Origin: Lentinula raphanica
Lineage: Eukaryota > Basidiomycota > Agaricomycetes > Agaricales > Omphalotaceae
Direction of reading: 5' to 3'
Length of the DNA stretch: 64,000 nucleotides
NCBI GenBank assembly: GCA_027919835.1
Contig: JANVFP010000009.1
Location: 310,001-374,000, forward strand
The notes under the pieces were generated by a model. It saw only the letters and a program-made list of their open reading frames with translations. It did no database searches and had not been told where the DNA came from. Position 1 is the stretch's first letter. Each line of letters begins with the position of its first letter. This document shows positions 22,384 through 34,868 of the stretch, one piece after another. The position numbers and the translations under genes are program-made.

Positions 22384-25300
22384 CTGTGAAGCTTTTGTAA
22401 AAAGACCTGATGAGTTATCCAGGAGCTTTTGAAAATAGTTGTGACGACACAGAGGGGGCTCCGGAAATGGCTCCGGGGGGTGGGCATGCCTATCACCACC
22501 TGTCACATCTGACCTATATTTACTGTTTTGGGTAATTAATAATTATCCAGATATTAAATAAGCGGTACATTTGTAAAAAATCCTGATAAACTATAAAAAT
22601 TCAAAAAAACCCAAAAAAACCTAATTAGGTCAAATCGGGGTATGTAAACAAAATAGCCTTATATGGTAAAAAATGCTGTAGGATCTATCTAGGTGCTAAA
22701 AATAGCCAAAAAATCACTGAAAATGCTAAAAATATGTAGGAATGGTATATAGCCTATTGCAGATCCAGGCATCCAAAAATTACCAAAAAAGGAAATTTTT
22801 GATGATGATGTCATCTTGTAGCAAAAAATCTGAAAAAAATCCTAAAAATAGTCAAAAAATTCAGGGGTGCCTTGTTGGCCCTGAAAATGCAAAATAAAAA
22901 AAAAATACGCGACAAGTGTAAAAATTTTTGTTACTCCAAATCATACCAAATCCACTATATAGTCAGTATATATAATGTATATGCTATATTTAGCATCCTA
23001 GTACCCTCATTGGGCTAAAAATAGAACTTGATCTCATCTGGTAGCAAAAAATCTGAAAAAATCATAAAAAATACTCAAAAAATTCAGGGGTGCCTCATTG
23101 GCCCTGAAAATGCAAAATAAAAAAATTTACACGATACAATTGAAAAACAACATCATTCCAAATCTTATCAAATTTACTATATAGTTAGTATATATTATGT
23201 ATATACTATTTATAGCATCCCTAGTATCCTCAATCACTTATATCACTCAAGAATCCTACCAAACTGACAACATTGAGTAAATGTAATGTACATGGTATTT
23301 TTAGCACACCTAGTACCCTTAAAAACTCAGAACAATTTATATCACTCAATATGTTCAGTATACTTAGTACTCATCACATCTAACACACTTAAACTCGGAA
23401 CAGTACTTATATGTATCATACTTAACACAGTTGGCAATGAAAATACTCAAAACAGTGTTATCAGTCACTATACTTAACACACTTAACAGTCAAAAAGTCG
23501 GAATAATGTTACTTGATATACATAACACACTCATTGTTATACTACAACACACTTATAACAACGGGTTTTGGGCGCTTATTTGGTGTTTTTGAGTCAAAAT
23601 TCATTAATAGCACACTCAGTAATTTTTGTGTGGGCTCTATATTGTGTCACAATGTTGTCTATATCACTTATCTAGATACAATTCAGAAAACTTGAAAATT
23701 CAACCTGTGGGGCTGGCTATATTGTGATCTTTTGAAATATAACAGTGTTTTATGTAAATGTCAATGCATATGTCCATGTAATGCAAGTATACTGATGGTG
23801 GTTCATGAGGGAATCACTCCTACAGTCTACTAGAAGTGTCTGGACATGGTTCAGATACTCACTATGACTGTTGGACTCTGTGATACACATGTACATGTTT
23901 CATGCACACTATAGATGTCTACACTTACATGTAACAATAGATGTCATATTCAATGACCCCCATTACAGATCTCTTGGCTGTATCACATAGAATTAGCATA
24001 GAATAGGTTGTAGGATGACTCTTCTCAAGACCCAGTAGCAGTTTGACTTCATAACATGGGTGTATGCATTGACATTTACATAAAACACTGTTATCTCACA
24101 AAAGATCACAATATAGCCAGTCCCAAAAGCTGTAATCTTGAGTTCTCCGGATTGTATCAAGTGTAGTATGATATAAACAACATCCTTACACAATATAGAG
24201 CCCACACAAAAATTATTGAGTGTGCTATTAATGAATTTCGACTCAAAAACACCAAATAAGCGCCCATAAGCGCCCAAAACTCGTTGTTATGAGTGTGTTA
24301 TAGTATAACAATTGTTCCGACTGTTTGACTGTTAGGTATTTCAAGTATAGTGACTGATAACACTGTTCTTAGTATTTTCATTGTCAACTGTGTTAAGTAT
24401 AATACATATAAGTACTGTTATGAGTCTTAGTGTATTAGGTATGATAAGTGCTAAGTGTACTGAACATATTGAGTAATATAAATTGTTCTGAGTTATCAAG
24501 GGTACTAGGTGTGCTAAAAATATCATGTACAATATATTTACTCCCCAAATTATTCAGTTTGGTATGATTCTTGAGTGATATAAGTGATTGAGGGTACTAG
24601 GGATGCTATAAATGGCATATACATGATATATACTGACTGTGTAGTTGATTTGGTATGATTTGGAGTGATGTTGTTTTTCAATTGTGTCGTGTAAATTTTT
24701 TATTTTGCATTTTCAGAGCCAATGAGGCTCCCCTGAATTTTTTGAGTATTTTTTATGATTTCTTCAGATTTTTTGCTATCAGATGAGATCAAGTTCTATT
24801 TTTAGCCCAATAAAGGTACTAGGATGCTAAATATAGTATATACATCATATATACTGACTGTATAGTGGATTTGGAATGATTTGGAGTGATAAAATTTTTT
24901 ACACTTGTCGCGTATTTTTTTTTATTTTGCATTTTCAGGGCCAACAAGGCACCCCTGAATTTTTTGACTATTTTTAGGATTTTTTTCAGATTTTTTGCTA
25001 CAAGATGACATCATCATCAAAAATTTCCTTTTTTGGTAATTTTTGGATGCCTGGATCTGCAATAGGCTATATACCATTCCTACATATTTTTAGCATTTTC
25101 AGTGATTTTTTGGCTATTTTTAGCACCTAGATAGATCCTACAGCATTTTTTACCATATAAGGCTATTTTGTTTACATACCCCAATTTGACCTAATTAGGT
25201 TTTTTTGGGTTTTTTTGAATTTTTATAGTTTATCAGGATTTTTTACAAATGTACCGCTTATTTAATATCTGGATAATTATTAATTACCCAAAACAGTAAA

Positions 25301-25439
25301 TATAGGTCAGATGTGACAGGTGGTGACAGGCATGCCCACCCCCCGGAGCCATTTCCGGAGCCCCCTCTGTGTCGTCACAACTATTTTCAAAAGCTCCTGG
25401 ATAACTCATCAGGTCTTTTTACAAAAGCTTTACAGTATC
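22380..25439. mobile_element. Palindromic (foldback) element 1, ~3.06 kb, inside Copia pol
   Basis: Two inverted arms of about 1.4 kb (22380-23780 and 24056-25439) face each other around a unique loop of about 275 nt (23781-24055). The termini read GATACTGTRAAGCTTTTG. The arms are AT-rich and noncoding. A possible 2-bp target duplication (AG) is visible. On the host coding strand the ends supply GTAAAG (25433) and CTTCACAG (ending 22384), so a 3,050-nt GT-AG intron would join GAT ACT to TAT CCT in frame. Similar in arms and loop to the element at 56603-59648. Confidence 0.9.
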
Positions 25440-28070
25440 AGCTGCTTCATCCTGGTGTTGGATTATGTCTTCATCAAGATTAACGATATCGTCGGCGAGA
25501 TCATCAGGAGATGGTGGGTCAAGAACATCGTTGGGCAGGTCGTTGTCGTCGGAAGTCGTCAAAGGGAGAGGGTAGGACTTCGAAGATTCTGATATAGTGC
25601 GTATTGGAAGACCTTCGTCGAATTCTGCGGATCTAACGGGAAAAATATGTTTTCTTGCTGGGTCCCATACACGCCAGCCTCTGCAATCCCAGTAGCCCAC
25701 TAGGAAACCTTCGAATGTTTGCTCCCCCAGTTTACCTTCTCGTCGGTCTAGATCTTTGGCGATAACACGACAACCCCAACGACGCAGGTGAGAAACGTTG
25801 ACCTTGGCGTGTTCGGGATACCACGATTGGATCGGGACGACGCCAGGAACCCGTGAAGTCGGAACCATACCAGAGATGTAGCAAAAAGCCTCCGCTGCCT
25901 CTGCCCAAAATCTCCAATCAAGGCCCGAATCTTCGATCATTGCACGCACTCCCTCGATGACCGTACGATTTGCGCGTTCGACAACGCCGTTAGCAGCCGA
26001 GGAGTTGGTAGGTACCTTTTTGACAATGATGCCACGCGACGCTGCCCAGTCGTCCATGGCCTTGTTGTCGAATTCACGACCTAAGTCTATTCGGATGCGT
26101 TTTACCGACTTCCCCATCTGCTTCTCTGCTTTGTCCACGAACCGTATGACTAGGATGAGAATCTTGGGAGCTTCCTTGGTATCGGAGAAGGATGGCGTAG
26201 GAACACCGCTGGCATCGTCCACAGCCAGCATCATATACCAAGCTCCACCAAGACTCATGGTTCTGGATTTGCCCCAAAGATCGAGATGAATGCGGAAGAG
26301 GACCTCAGTAGCAGGAGTTACGATGGAGTCAAAGGGACGACGGGTCGGTTTTGCGTGAAGGCAAGGTTTGCATTTGCCATTAAGGCTCGAGTCTGTGATA
26401 TCCAGTCCGTCAACGAGGTCTCGCTTCTTCATCAATGCAATGACGTTCGTGTTGATATGAGCAAAACGCGTGTGCCACATAGCCAGTGAGCAAGGTTTTC
26501 AGAGAGATCTGCCACCGGAAGCAATGGAGATGCCAGTTGCGAGAGCTTGTCCAATGACCATATCAACCTGATAAAGATGATGACCTCCTCGATTAGCAGC
26601 TAATTTGCCGTCAACGATGACTTTGCCATTTCTAGGATCTATGACGCTAAGCACACCACTCCCCCAAGATCCGATGAAACCTTTGGCGTCGAATGCAGGG
26701 ATAGAAAGGAGGTTCATGGCAAAGGATGGAGTATAAAGAGCAGCCATTTTCAGCGTACGCGTAGAACCGTCAGAGTTTTTCACGTTGAATTGAACCACCC
26801 CGAAACCTTCGATAGCAAACTTCCCAGCATCGCCATTGGTGGCCATACGGCCGTAAGACTGGCGAGGTGTGAAGGAAAGAAAGAGATCCCTGTCGCAGAT
26901 ACAGTTTTCCGAGGCGGCACTATCGAGGAATGTGGGGGAATAACGCAATGATTCATTCGGAACTGCTAAGACATAATTATACTGGTACGGTATGGTATTC
27001 CCCTCACTGCTCTCGCTGACATTACCCTTTAGAACGGAAGGAGCCTCCCTTGGATGTCTAAAGGATAACGCATCAGCTTTAGTAGCAAGAGCGTGGAAGA
27101 GTACCATACCGCCGGTGTCAGATCCCATGTCGACGACGGTGGAAAGAGTGGCAGGCGGTACGGAGGAAGCCGCGGCAAACGACAATGACCCGGCAGTTGT
27201 CGCAGCTGCCATATGAGTGGGAGGTTTCCAACCAGGAGGACCTTGACCTTGTTTCCCGCCTCCAACAGCGTAACATCTGGGCTTCGAGTGTCCACGACGG
27301 CCACAATTGGCGCAATAGAGGACATTGTTACGACGATTATTGGTAGAATTAGCGAGGGCGGCAGGAACTGGCTGAGACGCGTCGACAGTATCGTTGATAA
27401 CATCTTTGCGGAGCTGGATCTCGATGAGACTGGAGTAGATCTCTGCAAATGGCTTTCCGGCGTAGTTCTGGATGATCCACGCATACGATTCCGACGGAGG
27501 CAAACTCGTCAGGAACTGAGATGCGAGATCTTCATCCGTGATGGAGCATCCGACCTCATTGGCCTCAGACCTCAAACGTTCAAGCTTACTGAAGTAAACA
27601 TCGAAGCGATCGCCTTCAGCGAAACGGAGAGCTTTGAAGCGTTCTTTGGCGATGGTCTGAGCAGCGCTTGTCCTCGGATTGAATTTAGCGAGGATCTTGT
27701 TCCACATTTCGACGGCGGTTTGGTTAGGATTGAGGCCGATACCGCGAGGATCTTTAACGTTGAGATAAATGATAGCCGCAATACAAGAGTTACGGAGAAT
27801 CCATTCATCAAGCGTGGGAGTGACAGAGTTATTAGCCGTGGGAGGCGCGATGACAGGCTGTCCGGGAGTCGCTCCAGCGGCGAGAACAGGAGGGGCTACA
27901 TTAACGGAAGGGCGAGGGATAGATCCGTCGATATATCCTTCGAGACCGTAGCCGCGAGCGATACTCACAATAGAGTCGCTGAACGAGAGGAAATTCGAGA
28001 TATTCTCCAATTGGCAAGTTTCTGCGAAAAACTGAATTGGCGGGAGCGAGTTCGAATTCAACATCTTCAC
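25434..28070 (-). CDS. Copia gag-protease-integrase (upstream half of polyprotein)
   Basis: Gag starts at 28070 (MKMLNSNSLPPIQFF). It has a CCHC zinc knuckle CANCGRRGHSKPRC and a protease-like FLDSAASENC (DSA in place of DSG). After GGRSL there is one in-frame TGA at 26499-26501. The frame then continues with the integrase: MWHTRFAHI...CKPCLHAKP (HHCC zinc finger), HLDLWGKS and RIDLGREFD (Asp residues) and GVVERANRT (Glu). The segment ends HQDEAADT at 25434, where the palindromic element begins. The stop codon may be a single point mutation or a readthrough site. Confidence 0.92.
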
Positions 28071-28150
28071 AGATGATGGGTAATAGCGAGTTCAGTAAAA
28101 AGTTCGTTACGAGAGGGAAATGACAGTGTTCGCTATTCTGACTGCGAATC

Positions 28151-28465
28151 TCTTAAAGATTCGCTAGCCGCCGACTATACAAATACGAAGTGAGTCTTCA
28201 ACGATATGATACGAGTTCCATTAGTATGTACCTATACAAATACGAAGTGAGCTAGAGATGTAGTGTGAGTAAAGTAGCATATAGCGATGTAAGATAGGAT
28301 ACTCACTCTTCAACGATATGATACGAGTTGAAGAGTGGTAATACAGAATATCGACTTAAATACCCTAAACGAGAGACCAAACAAGCCAACACACCGATCT
28401 TTCCCATTACTATGTCACACCACCGCGACTATATCGTCGACACGGAATATACCAAAATCCTAACA
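28151..28465 (-). repeat. 5' LTR of the Copia element
   Basis: 315 bp, same sequence as 20296-20610; flanked on the outside by the GGTCG target duplication. Confidence 0.95.
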
Positions 28466-28549
28466 GGTCGTTTCCATATTCAGAGTGACTATTGCTGGAG
28501 TATGTGTTACTTGTAGTCTGGGCTAAATATGAGTAATGACAAGTCATTG

Positions 28550-31369
28550 TCAGGTTAAGGACATACTGAGATAACAAAAATGATAATACTTGCCACTGCC
28601 ACTGCGCATTTGGATAACAACATCAATGTCCCTTTGCCTCTTCTGTGTATTGATTACTCCAAATCTAAACAACAGTAGAGGAGTAGGTCAATTTAACTAG
28701 AGAAGTATAGAATAGTCTGAATAGATATCTACATACATTCTGTACAGCTAGAATGAGCAGAACAATTAGGTATGTTGTATGGAATAATGACACTTACATG
28801 TCCATCTCTTCAAGGGATTTGCCTTTTGTTTCTGGGATCAGCCTGATAATATAATGTGAATTTGGGTTATTTATATATTCTGTTAATTTTCTCTGCTCAC
28901 AAAGAGAATGTAGCCATTGCCCCAATATTGATAGTTCCAAACAAGAAGAACAGCTTATATCCCAGTTGTTCTTTCATTATAGGTGTCTGCTTGGATGCAA
29001 CAAAATCTAAATATTATGATATGATCGGGTATGATTTTTTCAGTATGTGCAATAAAAAGCTGACATACTCCATCAGGAAAAATCTATCTAGGCCCAGGTT
29101 GCCTGTAGACACCCCCAAAATTCCAGGCAGTTTCAAATTCTTAAAATGATTTTAAGTCAACCTTATGTCTTCAGGCTTACCTGAGTTGCTTTGAAAATCT
29201 TTGGAAATCTTTGAGAATCTCTGGGAAGCCTGAGAAGCCTAAGCTTTTGGGGGGTGTCTCTAGGCTCTCTGGACCCAAGGTATTTTTCCTGATGTCCAAA
29301 GCCATTGTGAGCCGCTACCTACTGCAAGCCCATAGTGTCTTGTTCTGGTGGGAAAAATATCAGAGATATATATCCATGGGAGTGGACCTAGCATGTTAAC
29401 AATATAATTAATATCTATTCAGTCACCAAATGCATACACAAAAATCAAGACTCACCCCAACCCATGCTATAGAAGCAAACATAGAAATATAGCATTGCTG
29501 CCATAGCCTGACCAGCAGATGATGGGGAAGATGATGAGGCAGTATTGGTGTTTGATACAGGATGAGTCTTCAATATAGCACCAACAATAAAAAACAGAAT
29601 TCCCATTCCCATTGCAGAAATAAATAATGACCACCTTCTTCCTAGAGTTTCGACACCAAAGGCCACAAAAGCAGCTGTGGATATAAACTTGAGTATACCT
29701 GAATACCAAGTAGCATATCAACCAACTTGAAGGATATTTCGGATTTAGAAATTATCATAGATGCCAGATGCAAGAAGAGAGTTCTTTGTGCCAGTGAATC
29801 CAATCTAAGTAATATCCTTAATAGTTGCCCAAAATTCATATTATAACTGCTACTTACTGAAGCAAAGGTCTGTGGTGCAAAATAACTTCAAACAAGATAT
29901 TCAGTGAAGATAACTACTGAAAATGAAACAAGAGACTCACTTCACACTATTTTGTCCACTCCACTGTTGTAGAACAAATATAGTAAATGCAATCATAAAT
30001 CGGCCTGCATTGCCTTTGCTGAGAAAGGCTTCCTTGAGCCCGAGACCTTCTCTAGCATCATGTTCTTCCTGTATGGCAACTTCAATCGCGGCCATCTCGA
30101 GTATAACTAACTCAGATTGAACAGATGAGTGCCTAAAGTATGCAAGATTTTGCAAAGCTTGTTTGGTGTGCCCAATAGAGGCTAGATACCGAGGGGATTC
30201 CTATAATCATGGTTATGGTGATCATGCTAAGAATTTCTTCAAAAAAGATAATGACATACAAACCTTTACTGTTAGCAACCCTAGGGCCATAGTTCCAGCT
30301 GGGATAAGTTGAAACCCAAACGGTATCTGCCAAATTTTGGGATTATTATGTACATGTATGCCCACTCCAACTAGAATAGAAGGCTATCAGACAATGATGT
30401 TAAACTATCTACAAATAGACAAGAGCTCACAGTTGATGAAATATGAGGTCATTACTATTGCAATATATTAAAAACACTTTGAGATTTGAGCATAATGATG
30501 GACAAACCTCCAACTGCAGCCATGACTTGGAACAATCCAGTGATCCTGCCTCTAACTTCCTTTGGGGAGCATTCTGAGACAAAGGCCAGTGATACTGCAA
30601 AAAAAAATCAGTAAATTCAGTGCACAGAGCACAGTGGATAGAACGGAAGAGAGTGATGTCTGTTTCGGAATGGCCAGTAGTTGAACTGACCTGCTGAAAT
30701 AGCACCAATTCCAAAGCCAGATATCACACGTCCTGTATAAATCTCAGCCAGCCCATCTGCAACAGTGGTTATAATCTGCAGAGAGAGGTTTGAACAATTA
30801 AGTTCCGGATTTTATATTCAGCATAGTCTTACTGCACCGATAATGAAGATGACAGCATATCCGAGAAGTGGCCATTTGCGCCCATATTTTGCTAGTGTAT
30901 TGATCAATCTAGCACTTCGAAAATTCCAATTGTTGATCACTTACCTGAAATAGGTGCACTGATCAGTGCACCCAGAAGTGCACCAGCCTGCAAAACAGAG
31001 ACTACATTGGCCAATACTGCGTTGGTCTTCTCTGTATTGACATGTCCACTTGAGTCAGCCAGACCGAATTTCTGCTGGAAGTAGAGGTTTGCTACAATGC
31101 CTCCGCTGTTCCAGACGTTAAGTAGATGCAGAGAAGTCGACGCTCCCGGGTACATACGCAATTCCTCTATCGAATCAGGTTGATGGCCAGTGTAAGACAT
31201 TCATACTACTCACGAATCATATCCCACAAGTAATATGCCGCAATACACGATAAATGCTAACCCTGTTTGGTTTGTGCCATGAAGGAGAGAAGGATATAAG
31301 CAAAGACGTGAAGTGTAACTCACAATATACACGTATGTTCTTGAATGTGCTTGCACATATCTCAATCAT
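28550..31369 (-). CDS. MFS sugar transporter, interrupted by a MITE at an exon/intron border
   Basis: A 12-helix sugar-porter-family protein that should move a hexose or related sugar across the plasma membrane. Start at 31369 (MIEICASTFKNIRVY), then LAFIVYCGILLVGYDS, ANVVSVLQAGALLGALIS, GKYGRKWPLLGY, GRVISGFGIGAIS, SECSPKEVRGR, IWQIPFGFQLIPAG, LTVKESPRYLAS, FVLQQWSGQNSV, GVETLGRRWSLFI, LPWIYISDIFPTRTRHYGLA, LGYKLFFLFGTINIGAMATF and the family end motif LIPETKGKSLEEMD. Many short introns. A 224-bp CATCAGG element (29071-29294) lies just where the exon coding SQWLW meets a GTATGT donor, so correct splicing is doubtful. Without the element the exon chain is intact. Confidence 0.9.
29071..29294. 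mobile_element. CATCAGG-type MITE (copy F) in the sugar transporter gene
   Basis: Ends CATCAGGAAAAAT and ATTTTTCCTGATG, 224 bp, with inverted internal sequence and a 2-bp direct repeat TC on both sides. Related by termini to the copies at 45-50 kb. Confidence 0.9.
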
Positions 31370-32168
31370 GATGAAGTGTTTTGAGAGAACAATGCGAACG
31401 AGAAAGGTGGACAGTCTTTCGGAGGAATCGCGTCACAACTAAGTGCGCTTTATGAAGAGGTTCACGTCAGTTGGTCATGAGTGCATTCACGGATTGGAGC
31501 TGAGAAATAACCTGTGTTTAACATAGATCAATACAATCTAGGCAGCTGGCCAAGTATCTGGAGCAGTGAGAACCTTCATGCAGCGTGCACGTAGTTTCAA
31601 GCTTCAAGTCGCAAAGTTCAAACATATAAACCAGGCGAGATCTGTGGCAGTTGCAGCTCACCTCTAACGGAGTTGGCGTAATGGCAGCATCTCAAATCTG
31701 CGAACCTCAGAGAGCGATACGAATCCACTAGTGAAAAGAAGAAATAGCAAAGTCCACCTTGATCAAAGACGGTCAGCCCGAATAAGGGAGTGGGTTATGG
31801 ATAACGTTCGAAAGACGTACGACGTGAAGCATTTCTTGTCGTATTTGGGAAAGTGATATATCATTGGCGAACAGCGTAGACGGGCATGATGATAGACTAC
31901 CTCGAGAAATTGTCGTCCATCGAGACCGCTGTGACTCGCCTTGACATTGAAGTTTTGTTTTGTCGTCTGCCCATTTCTGCCGACATTGAACAAACTTAGA
32001 GTTTGCTGGTATGGTTATTGTCGAGAATAGCTTTGGCGGAAGACCGTCCGGGTCACTGGAGAGGTTCAAGAAGCGGATAGCCGCCCGTGAACTTTGTTGA
32101 ACGTGGACAATTTCCTCACTAACCAGCATGACCTTATCAAAGAATTCATTCACATCTGTTCCTTCCCA
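31370..32168. other. Divergent intergenic region
   Basis: Lies between the minus-strand transporter and the plus-strand carboxypeptidase. A 126-codon minus-strand frame (31773-32153) has no recognisable domain and is not called. Confidence 0.4.
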
Positions 32169-34412
32169 ATGTTCGTCAAATCCTTCTCCTTGTTGGTCTT
32201 GGTTCTTGGAGGCCTAGCTTCACAAGTACCATTGACGACAACTTATACGGTCGCGAACACGTCCTCTCACTCGGATGCAAACTGGGAGCCACAATTCTTC
32301 ACGCCTCTAGAATCCTTATCTTTTGTCAAGGATTCGACCTTTTCGACCCTTAGCCATCCTTTCTTTCCTAAATACAGCGTCAGGATCAAGAAGAGTGGCT
32401 TTTGTGATCCTACCGTGAAGTAAGAGACGCACTCAACTTCTGCCATGTAGCTAGCTCTGATGCTTCTTTCTCTAAGTGGTTACACAGGATACATTGATAT
32501 CGAAGCTAGACATCTGTTCTTCTACTTCTTTGAAAGTAGGAGTGATACAGATCAAGACGACGTGATCTTCTGGACGAACGGAGGTACAAGATCGCGTCCC
32601 ATTCGACGCGAGCACATGTTGATTCGAGGATTTACTTGATAGGACCAGGATGTTCGTCTTCGTTAGGACTGTTTATGGAACTAGGTGTGTGGTACTGTTC
32701 TACTATTTCCTTCATACCTATGGCTGAGCTGCAAATATATCAGGCCCATGTCGAGTTTTGGACGATAATGGCCCGAAATTCCACCCCGAGTCCTGGAACA
32801 CAAACGCCAATGTATTTTTCATCGATCAACCTATCGGAGTCGGATTCTCATATGCTGAGTACGGCGAGTCTGTCGTACGTGTTCGAACTGGCTCGTTCAT
32901 CCATCGAGCAACCGAGATATAATCCCTCCAGAGTACTACAGAAGAAGCAGCTCAAGACGTCGCTGCCTTCGTCGCCATCTTCTTCGAGAACTTTTCTAAA
33001 TTCAAGGGGCGAGGGTTTCATATGGCCGGCGAATCTTATGGAGTATGTATGCTGACTTCTTCTGCATCCTCTTTTTGCTCAATATATCTATCATATAGGG
33101 TCGTTATCTTCCTCTGTTCGCCTCCGCTGTCTATGACCAGAATGCTCTCCTAATCGACGCCGGAATGACTCCCATCAACCTCACCTCGGTCATGATTGGT
33201 ACGAATCCCAAAATTTATCGCGCAGACAGTGACGGCGACTGACATAGGTTCTGTGTAGGCAACGGAATGACCGACTATTACACGATGGTCACATCATACT
33301 ACGATATGACTTGTACACCGGCATCGGTCGAACCTGTACTCGATATCGGTACTTGTGTCGGAATGAAACAAACTGTGAGTGTCGCTCATTCGCTACACGC
33401 CTTTCGAGCCGACCTCTAGTTTTTCCTCCCCGGTTTCTTTCACTTTTCTCGTGGTATGTATCTGCTTGCTGACCGAACTTGTGCAGATTCCTCGATGTCA
33501 GAAATGGATGCGCGAATCCTGTGTGGACCAGTATGACAAGATCAATTGTTGGGCTGCCTCTAGCTTTTGTGATACTATGTTCATGGCCCCGTATCGAACA
33601 ACTGGTGATTGTCTTTGCACGATGCTACTAAACCACCAGTTCTAATTCTTGTGGTGTAGGTATGAATCCGTACGATATCAGTGTTCCATGCAATGGAAGT
33701 ATAGAGGAAACACTCTGTTATCCGGTGACTGTGTACGAGCTTTCTGCCTGGGATATCTGTCCTTCAATGATTGCTAAAACGACAATCTCTAGACACATCC
33801 GCAACTTCCTCTCCCAACCTTCTGTGCGTGCTCAATTAGGCGTTGACACCCACCCAGAGGTTGCACTCAACTTCAGCTCCTGCGATCCCGATGTTCACGC
33901 TGCATTCGCTACAACACAGGATATGTTACACTCCAGTAAGGATTATGTCGCCGCGCTTTTGGAACGTGGAGTGAGAGTGCTCATATACGGTGTGTAATGA
34001 TAATCCTCCCCGGATCCCGTTTGCCGTTTCCACAAGCGTAAGATCTGATTATGTCTTCGCACAGTGGGTTCATACGATTGGATATGCAACTGGGTCGGGA
34101 ACGAGAGATGGTCCAGGGAGCTGGAGTGGACTGGGCAGAACGAGTATGCGTCGCAGGATCTGAGGGACTGGACGCTTGACGGTCAGAAGGCAGGGATTAC
34201 GAGAAGTGCGAAGGGAGGACTGTTCACGTTTGCGACAGTTCAAGGTGCTGGTCATATGGTATGTTCTAATATTATCCGAATTGTTCTGCGTTTTGCTTGC
34301 TTTCTCCTCTGCATGCTGAATCGACATTTCACTTGGTCTTCAGGTCCCTTATGACAAGCCAAAGGAAGCACTCGCGCTTGTTCAACGGTGGATAGCTGGC
34401 GAGGAACTTTGA
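32169..34412 (+). CDS. Serine carboxypeptidase (peptidase family S10)
   Basis: A secreted or vacuolar exopeptidase removing C-terminal residues, carboxypeptidase Y-like fold. The chosen ATG at 32169 gives a signal peptide (FVKSFSLLVLVLGGLASQ); the frame also extends upstream without one. Visible motifs: YTGYIDIEARHLFFYFFES, NG-GPGCSSS (oxyanion hole), NVFFIDQPIGVGFSYA, the nucleophile motif GESYGG, WICNWVGN with the catalytic Asp in GSYDW, and GAGHMVPYDKP with the catalytic His. About nine short introns interrupt the gene; the Ser motif is split by one after GESYG. Multiple Cys in the middle domain (IPRCQKW, MRESC, INCW, SFCDT) fit disulfides. Length about 500 residues, normal for the family. 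Confidence 0.93.
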
Positions 34413-34824
34413 CTGTTAATGGCAGGTTTACAGCACATCGAATAACGAATAAAGTGACCGTTTCCCAACAATCTATTCCGAGATGTGACTGAGACTGCGG
34501 ACTACTGACATCTTCGAAGACATCAATGGCTTTTTTGCTCGCAAACATACGACCTCGTACGACTGTATAAAAGGCACAAAAGCAACGAACAGAGTCCGCG
34601 CAAAACGATCCGGCGAGTTACGTAGCAACATCAGCTGTTCGCAACTCATGCCAACTTGTACGCCTAAGTATATGTTTGCGGAGAAAAATATATGGGCCCA
34701 AATCCGATGGCTGCATTGAGGGAATGGTTTGTCGATGCGATTTAACATCTCATTCAAATATCAGTCGAAGAGAATTACACGGACATTTCTCGGATTCCTG
34801 AAAGAGTTTGCGTCTGCGTTCTTG
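34413..34824. other. Intergenic
   Basis: Nothing coding supported; contains the 3' UTR of the carboxypeptidase and the promoter of the next gene. Confidence 0.4.
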
Positions 34825-34831
34825 TATAAAA
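34825..34831 (+). promoter_or_regulatory. TATA-like element of the SGNH hydrolase gene
   Basis: TATAAAA, about 40 bp upstream of the ATG at 34869. Confidence 0.5.
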
Positions 34832-34868
34832 CTCAGAGAGGATTCGGGACTTGAGAAACGATCTCTCG

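Larger units (their letters stand above)
20296..28465 (-). mobile_element. Full-length Ty1/Copia LTR retrotransposon, split by a palindromic insert
   Basis: Two 315-bp LTRs (20296-20610 and 28151-28465) bound the element, and a 5-bp target duplication GGTCG lies at 20291-20295 and 28466-28470. Read on the minus strand the LTR begins TGTTAGGATTTTGG. A polypurine tract (CCAGGGGGAG) directly precedes the 3' LTR at 20611-20620. The order gag, protease, integrase, RT, RNase H is that of Copia. Both LTRs look alike, so the insertion is young. The coding strand is minus. A 3-kb foldback element occupies 22380-25439. It landed in the 3' flank of the sugar transporter gene. Confidence 0.96.

Noticed and set aside
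27213..28076. 287-codon plus-strand frame over Copia gag
   Set aside because: Antisense shadow of the gag gene; composition follows the codons of the real frame.
31662..31738. tRNA-like stretch with a good A-box (TGGCGTAATGG)
   Set aside because: The B-box is degenerate, the anticodon loop lacks T33 and the acceptor arms do not pair; at best a tRNA pseudogene or SINE head.
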